A DNA stretch of 52,604 bases from an uncultured Myxococcales bacterium. GTDB lineage: Bacteria > Myxococcota_A > UBA9042. The notes below the pieces were generated by a model that searched no databases, was not told the origin of the DNA, and was given only the letters and a program-made list of their open reading frames with translations. Location: positions 1 to 52,604 of the forward strand of contig CAJBNH010000010.1 of the NCBI GenBank assembly GCA_903955385.1, read 5' to 3'. Shown in pieces: positions 33,124 to 41,241 of the stretch (position 1 is its first letter; each line of letters begins with the position of its first letter). A program made the translations under genes and the position numbers.

Positions 33124-35157
33124 CTATCTGCCGGCCAGCGCCCGCGCCAACGCCGCCTGAATCGGCTCGGACGCCGGGTCCGCCTCTGCAGCTTTGCGAA
33201 GGGGGGCCACGGCCTCTGCAAACCGCTGCCGCGCCATCAGCGCCTGCCCCAGATTGAACAGCAGCGTCGCGTCGCCCGGGGCGGCCTGTACGGCCAGCTG
33301 CAGGTGCTGGATGGCCCGCTCGTGGTCGCCCAGCGTCGCCAGCACGATAGCCAGATTGCCGTGTACTTCCGGGTCGTTCGGCCGTGCGACCAGCACCGCA
33401 CGAAAGTGCTCGATGGCCGCTTGTGGCTGACCTTGACGGGCAAGCGCGATGCCGAGCAGACGGTGCGCCTCGATGTTGTTCGGATTGCGCTGCAACGCCT
33501 TGCGGAACTTCGCCTCGGCCCCAGCCAAGTCGCCGGCCTGGAAGTGCAGGGTCGCCGCGCGCACCCAGGACGTATCGTCGACGAAGGCGTCGCGGATGCT
33601 GCGCAGCCCTTCGGGCGGAAGATTGACGAATTCCGGGATGTTGGCGGCGCGATCCGGCGTCGTGAAGTTGTCCAGCACGACTGGAGGCGAGTCAAGCCCG
33701 GCAGCGTCGATGTGCGTCAGGAACAGCTGTGTGTACGGCCCGTGAGCTTTGGACGAGAACACCAACCAGCGCCCATTCGGCGACCAGCTGTGCCACGAAT
33801 TCATGCGCGGCGTGTTGCAGGCCATGCGACGGGCAACGCCCCCCTGCGCGGGCAGGATCCACAGGGTGCTGTCCGGCTGCAACAGCATGAAGTTCTTGGC
33901 CTGTGTAAAGACGATCCACTTGCCGTCGGGCGAGTAACGGGCGAAGAAATGGCTCATGCCGCCGCCCGTCGCCCCAGCGATCGGCTCAGGCACGCCGCCT
34001 GCGCCGTCATTGAAGGGAATGCGATACAGATCGAACTTGAACTCCCTTCCGCCACTCAGGAATTCTGCAACCTCCGTCGGCTCCAGCAGGGCCTTGTCGT
34101 GCTTCAGGCCCAAGTCGTAGGCGGCGGCGCGGGCGAACACGATGAACTTGCCGTCGGGGCTCCAGGACGGATTGCTCTGCACAAAGCGCGGGTCATCGGC
34201 GCCGGGCAGCGCAGCGAACGTGCGGGTGTCGCGGCGATAAACCGCCAGCACGCCCTTGACCGGGAAGAACAGCTGACTGAACTCCAGATCCTTGGTCGCT
34301 ACGAACACCGAGCGGTCCTTCACCGTCGAGACCACGAACCGGCCGTCCGGCGACACCGACGACAGCAGTCCGAAGGTCTGGGTGCCGTCCTCACGGCGGA
34401 AGTCGCTCCAAGTGATGACCTTGTCGCGCGACAGCACCGTCTCCGTCGCCGTGTCCGCAAGTGCGTAAGATCCCTTGTCGTTCGAGTAGTCGACGTCCAT
34501 GCCCAGCGTCTTGCCGTCGGCGGAGAACGAGTGGCAGTTGCCGCACACCGGCAGCCCCGTCAGGACGACGGGCGGTGGCGTCCGCGACGACACCGGGCCG
34601 AAGCGCCAACGGATCTGGCTGGGATCCTTCACCGCATCGATGAAAGGCAGGTTGACCTCGCGGTAGAACAGCGGAGCGCCCACCGGGTCCGCAGACGTCG
34701 TGAACGCTGCCCCGCCGCTTGCCAGCGGCTTGCCCGCTGCCTGCCGGACGACCGCCACCACGGTCACCTGTGCCGCCGCGTTGCGCGATCGGTCGCGCAT
34801 GACCTGCCACTGCGCGTCGGTGGGCGTCCACTCGCGCCCCGACACCGCCGCCACAAGCGGCTCGCGGCCATCGGCAAACGCCACGCGGACCGCCCAACCG
34901 TCGGCCGGGGTCGCGTCCTGCCAGCGCCAGGTGGGAGGCGCAAGGTCGGGCGGAAACACTGTATCGGCAAGAGGTTGTGTCAGCCGCAGGCCCGCTGGTC
35001 CGGCACCCTGCCCCAGCGCGGCCACTGCGGTGTGCTCGAACGCCGGAACGGTCGCCTCGGCTGCGGACGACGGTGCAGCGGGGGCAGGCCCCCGACACGC
35101 GACAAGCACAGCCAGCGTCGACAGGATCCGCCACAGACGGCGAGAACGCCTCGTCAT
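33124..35157 (-). CDS. Beta-propeller/TPR lipoprotein with a c-type heme motif
   Basis: This 677-residue protein starts at ATG 35157, four bases overlapping the stop of the P-loop NTPase gene, after GGAAG. Lipobox LVAC (Cys 21). Residues about 50-175 are beta-rich. CGNCH near residue 205, in PVCGNCHSFSADGKTLGMDV, is a CxxCH heme-attachment motif. Then several PD40/TolB-like propeller strands occur (SVSPDGRFVVS, NPSWSPDGKFIVFA, RYSPDGKWIVFTQ, SWSPNGRWLVFSSK). The last 150 residues hold four or five TPR units (AEAKFRKALQRNPNNIEAHR, AIEHFRAVLVARPNDPEVHG, AIQHLQLAVQAAPGDATLLF). The protein probably binds heme in the periplasm or at the surface and docks partners by TPR. Substrate and electron partner unknown. 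Confidence 0.82.
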   Translation of the reverse strand: MTRRSRRLWRILSTLAVLVACRGPAPAAPSSAAEATVPAFEHTAVAALGQGAGPAGLRLTQPLADTVFPPDLAPPTWRWQDATPADGWAVRVAFADGREPLVAAVSGREWTPTDAQWQVMRDRSRNAAAQVTVVAVVRQAAGKPLASGGAAFTTSADPVGAPLFYREVNLPFIDAVKDPSQIRWRFGPVSSRTPPPVVLTGLPVCGNCHSFSADGKTLGMDVDYSNDKGSYALADTATETVLSRDKVITWSDFRREDGTQTFGLLSSVSPDGRFVVSTVKDRSVFVATKDLEFSQLFFPVKGVLAVYRRDTRTFAALPGADDPRFVQSNPSWSPDGKFIVFARAAAYDLGLKHDKALLEPTEVAEFLSGGREFKFDLYRIPFNDGAGGVPEPIAGATGGGMSHFFARYSPDGKWIVFTQAKNFMLLQPDSTLWILPAQGGVARRMACNTPRMNSWHSWSPNGRWLVFSSKAHGPYTQLFLTHIDAAGLDSPPVVLDNFTTPDRAANIPEFVNLPPEGLRSIRDAFVDDTSWVRAATLHFQAGDLAGAEAKFRKALQRNPNNIEAHRLLGIALARQGQPQAAIEHFRAVLVARPNDPEVHGNLAIVLATLGDHERAIQHLQLAVQAAPGDATLLFNLGQALMARQRFAEAVAPLRKAAEADPASEPIQAALARALAGR

Positions 35158-35738
35158 GGCTCGACTTCCTGCGTCGGCTCAGCCGCGGGGGGCGGGGCAA
35201 ATCGGGCCAGATGGCGGTCGAACCAAGGGCCGATGTCCTCACTGAACGCATACGGCGCCTCGACGACCGGCAGGTTCCACAGCGCCAGCAGTCCGCGCTT
35301 GTGGGCGGCGACCTTCAGGTTGTGCGTGGGGTCCTGGTTGCGGCCGACGGCGAAGTCGACCTGCTCGCGGTAGGGCAGAAACACCAGCGCGTCATAGCGC
35401 GCGGCCGCGGCGCGACACTGGTCGACGAACGCCTGATTGTTGTGGCGCTCCTCATGCTCGCTCTGGTTTTGCAGCCAGTAGGCCAGATAGTCGATCACGG
35501 TCTTGTCCGAGACGAAGGCGTCATGCTCGGTCTCGGCAGAGATCTTGCGCTTCAGGGCCTCTTCGCGGATTCGCCGGCGCTGCACCACGTCGTTGACGCC
35601 GCGCCACGAGTCGCGCCCGTTCTCGCGCAACACCCCCAGCACGTGGTCCTGGATGTACGGAACCTGCAAGTGCGAAGCGAGGTTGTGAGCCAACGTGGTC
35701 TTGCCGCAACCCGCCGATCCAACGATGCCGATGCGCAT
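35154..35738 (-). CDS. P-loop NTPase of the AAA_28/NadR-like type
   Basis: The start at ATG 35738 follows a near-perfect AGGAGGTG; the upstream in-frame ATG at 35795 lacks this. The product has 194 residues. The Walker A motif GSAGCGKTTLAHNLA is at residues 7-21. A segment VSDKTVIDYLAYW lies where NadR-like and thymidylate-kinase-like proteins place the substrate-binding part, and DALVFLPYR fits a Walker B strand. This family includes nucleoside and ribosylnicotinamide kinases as well as small uncharacterised ATPases. Its stop overlaps the start of the heme-motif lipoprotein (ATGA), so translation is coupled. The link between an ATPase in the cytoplasm and a secreted propeller protein is unexplained. 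Confidence 0.8.
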   Translation of the reverse strand: MRIGIVGSAGCGKTTLAHNLASHLQVPYIQDHVLGVLRENGRDSWRGVNDVVQRRRIREEALKRKISAETEHDAFVSDKTVIDYLAYWLQNQSEHEERHNNQAFVDQCRAAAARYDALVFLPYREQVDFAVGRNQDPTHNLKVAAHKRGLLALWNLPVVEAPYAFSEDIGPWFDRHLARFAPPPAAEPTQEVEP

Positions 35739-35823
35739 GGGACACCTCCTGCCTGAGAACGAGAGCCTAGGCCAGCACACCTTTGCCAGCAACACGCAAC
35801 CGCGCCGCTCGGCCGGGTCGAGC

Positions 35824-35838
35824 TGATCCGTCGGATCA
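35824..35838 (+). promoter_or_regulatory. 15-base inverted repeat in divergent promoter region
   Basis: TGATCCG and CGGATCA flank a single T. The site lies between the divergent P-loop NTPase (start at 35738) and Asp-box lipoprotein (start at 35923), 85 bases before the latter. It has the form of a dimeric regulator operator; nothing identifies the regulator. The rest of this 184-base region shows no other clear signal. Confidence 0.4.
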
Positions 35839-35922
35839 TGGCTTTGCTTCGCCCCGGAATCAGCCTATCCTCGCCAAGTCACCGATACCGTTGACGCCCC
35901 CTACGTCCTTGCGAGGCTTCCC

Positions 35923-37509
35923 ATGGCGAATGCGAGTTGGTCCATTTCCGTCTGGCTGCGTCTTTTGACCGTCGCTGCCTTGGCCGCGCTGACCGTCGCG
36001 TGCAGCGACAGCGGCTCTGGGGGCGAGACCATCACGCTGCCCGACACGACCCAGTCGGACCTGACGGGTCAGGACCTGACCGCGGACACCGTGCAGCCCG
36101 ACACCGTCGCGGACGCCCAGACCGACGACACCGCGGTGCCGGATGTGACCCCCGACGTGGAACCGGATGTGGAACCCGATGTTGCGGGCGAAGTGACCCC
36201 GGACGTGCAGCCGGACGTGGTCCCCGACGTCGAACCCGAAGTGGTCGAAGACATCGTCGACGTGCCGGATACGGTCGAAGTGGTCGAGGACGTGCAACCC
36301 GACATCCAGCCCGACGTGCAGCCCGACGTGCAGCCCGACATCGTCGACACGGCCGACACCCAAGAGCCGACGTGGGGCACGTTTACGCCGTCTGGCTGCA
36401 CCAAATTCGTCAACACCAACGGCGACGGCACCGTCAACCCCTTCATCAGCCCCGCGCGCGACGGCCAGTTCTACGTCAGCTACGTGGCCAAGGGCGGCAA
36501 CCTGATGCTCGCTTGGGAGGACCCGACGACGTGCAAGACGGTCGTTGCGCCGATGCAGGTCAACAAGACCGCGGGCGCCGTGTACTACTGGGGCGCCGTG
36601 GCGGTCGTCTCGGACAAGGCCGGCAACTTCTATGCCGTCTGGGAGGGCGCGTTCGGCACCGACGCCGAGATCTCGTTCGCGTGGTCCAAGACGGGCAAGG
36701 ACTTCAGCGCGCCCATCGAGCTCGTGTCGACCAGCACCAACGGCCAGGACCCCGCCCTGTGGGTGCCCGCGTCGGGCGAAGTGCATGCGGCCTGGCGCGG
36801 CCACCACGCGTTCGAGCCGTGGTACGACCCCTACTACGCGTTCAACGGCAGCGTGTTCAGCGGCGGTAGCTTCTCGCCGGGCGTGCTGGTCCACGCCGAC
36901 GCCGAGCAGGACGACCAGGTGGCGATCGGCGGCGACTCGATGGGCAACCTGTATCTGGCCTGGCAGACCTTCGACGGCGACATCTTCATCGCCCGCTCGA
37001 CCGACGAGGGCAAGACGTGGAGCGCCCCCAAGAAGGTCAACGACGAGACCGGCAAGGCCAACGTCGGCAAGGCCAGCTTCATGGTCATCACCCCCGACGA
37101 CCGCGTGGTGCTGATGTGGTCCGACTCGCGCACCGACAGCGAGGGCGATGTGTACGCCGACTCGAGCGCCGACGGCCTGACCTGGGGCGTGGACGTCATG
37201 GTCAACGACAACACCGCGCGGTACCAAGAGGATCCGTCGATGGTGGTGGCGACGGCGACGGCCTGCAAGGGCGCGATTTACGCGGTCTGGCAGGACATGC
37301 GCAACAAGTCGAGCTACGACATCTACGCCGCCCGGTCGACCGACGGCGGCAAGACGTGGTCCGCGAACGAGGCCATCGCCAAGGACGTGGAAGGCGACGA
37401 GATGAACCCTGCCATCGCCGTTGACCAGTCCTGCAAGGTCGGCGTGGCGTGGCGCGATGCGACGAAGAACGACTCGTTCGACATCGGCTCGACCTACTTC
37501 ACCTGGTGA
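35923..37509 (+). CDS. Asp-box (BNR/sialidase-like) lipoprotein with acidic PDV linker
   Basis: This 528-residue protein starts at ATG 35923 after GCGAGG. Lipobox TVAC (Cys 27). Residues about 40-148 are an acidic low-complexity stalk of D-x-x-PDV steps. The remainder is a six-blade-like beta-propeller with Asp-box motifs: RSTDEGKTWSAP (about 365), SSADGLTWGVDV (about 420) and RSTDGGKTWSAN (about 470), plus partial ones such as WSKTGKDFSAP. Asp-box proteins include sialidases and other glycosidases, but the Arg triad of sialidases is not obvious, so I call only the fold. Probably a surface protein on a stalk. Three large lipoproteins follow one another here on the same strand. Confidence 0.82.
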   Translation: MANASWSISVWLRLLTVAALAALTVACSDSGSGGETITLPDTTQSDLTGQDLTADTVQPDTVADAQTDDTAVPDVTPDVEPDVEPDVAGEVTPDVQPDVVPDVEPEVVEDIVDVPDTVEVVEDVQPDIQPDVQPDVQPDIVDTADTQEPTWGTFTPSGCTKFVNTNGDGTVNPFISPARDGQFYVSYVAKGGNLMLAWEDPTTCKTVVAPMQVNKTAGAVYYWGAVAVVSDKAGNFYAVWEGAFGTDAEISFAWSKTGKDFSAPIELVSTSTNGQDPALWVPASGEVHAAWRGHHAFEPWYDPYYAFNGSVFSGGSFSPGVLVHADAEQDDQVAIGGDSMGNLYLAWQTFDGDIFIARSTDEGKTWSAPKKVNDETGKANVGKASFMVITPDDRVVLMWSDSRTDSEGDVYADSSADGLTWGVDVMVNDNTARYQEDPSMVVATATACKGAIYAVWQDMRNKSSYDIYAARSTDGGKTWSANEAIAKDVEGDEMNPAIAVDQSCKVGVAWRDATKNDSFDIGSTYFTW

Positions 37510-37702
37510 CGCGCCCGGCCAACGCCGACCATGCCCCCCGTCAGGCCCGGGGAATTCGCCCCGCCGTCGCCCTCGGCCCATCGACACAAACGGGCCAGTG
37601 TGGCAGCGTCTCTCGCGGCCTGAGAACCTGACGGTTTCTCTCTTGGCCACCCACTCTTCCCTGCGCCGCCCCTCGATCGGCAGGGGCACCGGCGAGGTCC
37701 TG

Positions 37703-40612
37703 ATGCGACTCCAATTCCTTGTGCCTGCCCTGTTTGTCCTGCCGCTCGCGCTGACTGCCGTCGGCTGCGGAGACACCAAGGCGAGCGACGCTGTCACCGG
37801 TTGTCCGTCCGGCGAGCAGGACCTCGACGGCGACGGCGCCTGCCTTCCCGACTGTGCCACCGCCAACCTGACCTGCCAGCATGGCGCCTGCTCTGACGTC
37901 AGCGGCCGCGCCCTGTGCACTTGCGACTCGGGCTACGCGGGGACCACGTGCTCCGTCTGCGCCCCCACGTGGCAGGACAAGGACGGCAACGGCACCTGCA
38001 AGCCCGGCTGCGAGATTGCCAAGGTCTCGTGCACGCACGGCTTCTGCTCGGACAAGACCGGCACCGCCCAGTGCGCGTGCAGCGAAGGCTACGCAGGCAC
38101 GATCTGCGACCGCTGCGACAGCGGCTGGCAGGACGCGGACGGCGACGGCATTTGTAAGCGCGCGTGCAGCACGGCGGGGTTGCAGTGCGGTCAGGGCTAC
38201 TGCTCATCCGAGACCGGCGTGGTCCACTGCAACTGCGCCGCCGGCTACACTGGCGATTCGTGTGAGAAGTGCGCGACCGGCTTCCAGGACAAGAACCTCG
38301 ACGGCATCTGCAAGCCCACGTGCGCCAAGGCCAAGTTGAAGTGCACCACCAACGGCGCCTGCTCCGACGAGTCCGGTACCGCCCAGTGCGAGTGCAAGAA
38401 CGGCTACGCCGGAGTCACGTGCACCAGCTGCGCGACCGGCTACCAGGACAAGAACAGCGACGGCGTCTGCGAGCCCGCGTGCGTGGTGGGCCAGTGCGGT
38501 CATGGCTCGTGTATGGACACGACGGGGGAAGCTGTCTGCTCATGCGCCAAGGGCTATCAGGGCGCGAAGTGCCTGGTCTGCGCGGCCGGCTACCAGGACA
38601 AGGATGGCAACGGCGAGTGTCTACCCGACTGCTCGCAGGCCAACCTCGGGTGCCTGAACGGCGCGTGCAGCGACCTGTCCGGCACGGCGAAGTGCGCGTG
38701 CGACCTGGGGTATGCCGGCAACGCCTGCATGGGCTGCGCGGTCGGCTATCAGGACAAGGACGGCAACGGCGTGTGCCAGCCCGGTTGCACCGAGACGACG
38801 TGCACCAAGGGCTTGTGCTCGGACGCAAGCGGCATCGTGGTCTGCACCTGCCCCGTCGGCTACACCGGCCCCAACTGCTCGACTTGCGCCGTCGGCTATC
38901 AGGACGTGGACGGCGACGGCGTATGCAACGCCGGATGCACCCTTGCGAATCTGGGGTGCAAGCACGGCGCGTGCAGTGAGCAATCCGGCACGGCCGTCTG
39001 CCAGTGCCCCACGGAGTACGTCGGCGCCAAGTGCGAGACCTGTGCCCCCGGAAACCAGGACGCGGACGGCAACGGCACGTGCGCGCCCACCTGCGACACG
39101 GCCAAGCTCGCCTGCGTCAAGGGTGCCTGCTCCGACGCGTCGGGCAAGGCAACGTGCGAGTGCGACGAAGGCTACGGCGGCGACCTTTGCGAGACATGTG
39201 CCCAAGGCTGGCAGGACAACGACCAGAACGGCGCGTGCCTGCCCGCGTGCTCGACCGCCGGCCTGGACTGCGGCCACGGTCAGTGCGCAGACACCACCGG
39301 CAAGGCCGCTTGCGGGTGCGAGACGGGCTACGAGGGCAATACCTGCAAGGCCTGCGTCGCCGGCTACCAGGATCTGGACGAGGACGGCACCTGCTCGCCC
39401 ACCTGCGACACCGCCAACCTCGCCTGCGTCTTCGGCAAGTGCTCGGATTCCGATGGCACCGCCGACTGCTTCTGCGACGACACCCACGCGGGCACGCTGT
39501 GCGCCGAGTGCAAGGCCGGACTGCAGGACAAGGACTCGAACGGCTCGTGCACGGCAGACTGCAGCACCGCAAACCTGACTTGCAACAAGGGCATGTGCGC
39601 GGACACGACCGGCACTGCGCTTTGCGTGTGCGACGCCGGCTACAAGGGCGAGACGTGCACCGCGTGCAACACCGGCTGGCAGGACAACGACGACGACGGC
39701 ATCTGCGAGTTCGACTGCGCATCCGCGGCCTTGGACTGCGGCGAGGGCGCCTGCTCGGACGCCACCGGCCAGGCGCTGTGCGTGTGCAACCAGGGCTACC
39801 AGGACAACGACAAGAACGGCAAGTGCACGGCGGGATGCGGCGTGGCCCAGCTCAGCTGCCCCGAGGGCGAGACGTGCAACGACGCGTCGGGCGTCGCCGG
39901 TTGCCACAACCCGTGGCCGAACACCTGCGCCACCGTCAAGGGCGTGACCCCCAACCCGCAAGACGCCGAATACACGCTGTTCTTTGCCAACGACCCCACG
40001 CGTCCCTGGCAGGCCTGGTGCGACGACGTCGCGGGAACACCGACGGAGTACCTGTCCGTCGCGCCTGAGAGCAACTTCAGCACCTGCGAAGGCGGCGGCG
40101 GTTATCCTGCCGGCAAGGTGGTGACGACGTGGAGTCGCGTGCGCATCGACCCCGTGACGCTGGTCGTGACGGTGTCCGACTACGCCTTTGCCACCTCGAC
40201 CGGCGCCATCGCCGCCACCCCGCCCATCGCCAAGGTGCCGTACGCGTCGGCCTGCAACTGCACGTTGGACAAGGGCGCGGCCGCGCGCATCGATCTGTCC
40301 GGCACGCCGTTCGAGCTGGCCGACACGTTCTGCTCCATCGGCTTCCTCGCCTTTGGCGGCATCACCCCGGCCAACGGCCAAGGCCAGACGCTAGACCTGA
40401 CGGGTGGCGGCTTCTGCGGCACGATGGGCCCCTGCACCCAGGGCGTGACGCCGAACCTGCAGCTCTCGATCCTGCCGTGCCCCAACCACACGCAAGGCGC
40501 GGACTGCGGCACCTGCACCCCCGACGCCACGGCGTGCGGCGGAGCGTGCGTGGTCTGCCCGGACCAGTTGCCCTTGGACCCGCAGACTTGCGAGTGCCAG
40601 TACTCCACCTGA
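37703..40612 (+). CDS. EGF-repeat lipoprotein with a GON-like C-terminal domain
   Basis: Start at ATG 37703 after GGCGAGG gives 969 residues; the open frame begins at 37421 but overlaps the previous gene. Lipobox AVGC (Cys 22). Twelve complete copies of a unit of about 48 residues follow: an EGF-like module ending CxxGYxGxxC, then CxxGYQDxDxNGxCxPxC, in which the D-x-D-x-N-G part looks calcium-binding. A thirteenth, incomplete copy ends the array. Residues about 742-916 resemble the GON domain of animal ADAMTS proteins: PWQAWCDDVAGTPTEYLSV, NFSTCEGGG, VPYASACNCTLDKGAAARID and LSGTPFELAD. A last Cys-rich tail ends the protein. It is likely a rigid surface adhesin. The GON assignment is by pattern, not by search. 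Confidence 0.83.
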   Translation: MRLQFLVPALFVLPLALTAVGCGDTKASDAVTGCPSGEQDLDGDGACLPDCATANLTCQHGACSDVSGRALCTCDSGYAGTTCSVCAPTWQDKDGNGTCKPGCEIAKVSCTHGFCSDKTGTAQCACSEGYAGTICDRCDSGWQDADGDGICKRACSTAGLQCGQGYCSSETGVVHCNCAAGYTGDSCEKCATGFQDKNLDGICKPTCAKAKLKCTTNGACSDESGTAQCECKNGYAGVTCTSCATGYQDKNSDGVCEPACVVGQCGHGSCMDTTGEAVCSCAKGYQGAKCLVCAAGYQDKDGNGECLPDCSQANLGCLNGACSDLSGTAKCACDLGYAGNACMGCAVGYQDKDGNGVCQPGCTETTCTKGLCSDASGIVVCTCPVGYTGPNCSTCAVGYQDVDGDGVCNAGCTLANLGCKHGACSEQSGTAVCQCPTEYVGAKCETCAPGNQDADGNGTCAPTCDTAKLACVKGACSDASGKATCECDEGYGGDLCETCAQGWQDNDQNGACLPACSTAGLDCGHGQCADTTGKAACGCETGYEGNTCKACVAGYQDLDEDGTCSPTCDTANLACVFGKCSDSDGTADCFCDDTHAGTLCAECKAGLQDKDSNGSCTADCSTANLTCNKGMCADTTGTALCVCDAGYKGETCTACNTGWQDNDDDGICEFDCASAALDCGEGACSDATGQALCVCNQGYQDNDKNGKCTAGCGVAQLSCPEGETCNDASGVAGCHNPWPNTCATVKGVTPNPQDAEYTLFFANDPTRPWQAWCDDVAGTPTEYLSVAPESNFSTCEGGGGYPAGKVVTTWSRVRIDPVTLVVTVSDYAFATSTGAIAATPPIAKVPYASACNCTLDKGAAARIDLSGTPFELADTFCSIGFLAFGGITPANGQGQTLDLTGGGFCGTMGPCTQGVTPNLQLSILPCPNHTQGADCGTCTPDATACGGACVVCPDQLPLDPQTCECQYST

Positions 40613-40638
40613 TCCGGCAACACGGCGTGGAGGTCGCG

Positions 40639-40920
40639 ATGGTCCAACGGCGCACCCAGATGCACGTGGTGGTCAAGGGGCAAGTCCAAGGCGTGGGCTA
40701 TCGCTTCAGCACGCAGCAACAAGCCAAGCGCTGGGGTCTGCTGGGCTGGGTGCGCAACGCGGCAGACGGAGGCGTCGAGGCCGTGTTTCAGGGCCCTGAG
40801 GACGTCGTGGCATCGATGGTCGCCTGGTGCGAGCGCGGCCCCCTGCACGCGTCGGTCGAGAGCGTTCTGGCCACCCGGCAAGCGCTCGAGGCATTTCAGG
40901 GTTTTGACGTCAGGCACTGA
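40639..40920 (+). CDS. acyP: Acylphosphatase
   Basis: The product has 93 residues; ATG 40639 follows GGAGG. It matches the family in length and motifs: KGQVQGVGYRFSTQQQAK contains the phosphate-binding loop and catalytic Arg, GLLGWVRNAADGGVEAV the catalytic Asn, and the C-terminal half the expected beta strand (VEAVFQGPEDVV). The enzyme hydrolyses acyl phosphates such as acetyl or carbamoyl phosphate in the cytoplasm. It lies 26 bases after the EGF/GON gene but is unlikely to be related in function; a readthrough transcript is possible. Confidence 0.93.
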   Translation: MVQRRTQMHVVVKGQVQGVGYRFSTQQQAKRWGLLGWVRNAADGGVEAVFQGPEDVVASMVAWCERGPLHASVESVLATRQALEAFQGFDVRH

Positions 40921-41241
40921 CTGATTCGCGATGGACCACTGACAGGGGACACCGCTGGCCGCCGTGCTCGATTTCAGAGCGCTGAGGACTGGGACAGCGC
41001 ACCGACGAGGTTCGGGTCGCCCTCCCCTATTGCCGCGGATTTGCGCCTCTTCCGTCCGTAGGAAAAACGTTCTAGTATCCCAAGAACCACAAAACGTGCA
41101 GCGAGGGACCCACGTCCTGCAGCGCGCAATTTGGGTCACACGACGCCGTTCGCTCCTTCGAATCGGGGGGCCACGGGGCTCTCCCTTTCGGGTGGGAGAA
41201 TAGCGAACGGCAAATCAGGGGATTTCCTATTGGGGGGTTTC
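40921..41241. other. 321-base gene-free stretch before the twin jelly-roll lipoprotein
   Basis: There is no credible gene here. Toward its middle, GTTCT and AGAAC near 41069-41087 form an imperfect spaced inverted repeat, and the region is locally A-rich (AGGAAAAACG), unlike the coding DNA. The start of the next gene is preceded only by a run of G bases. A promoter is expected somewhere here; I could not identify convincing -35 and -10 boxes. Confidence 0.5.

Noticed and set aside
35923-37509. Sialidase
   Set aside because: Asp-box motifs are clear, but the Arg triad and catalytic Tyr/Glu arrangement are not recognisable.
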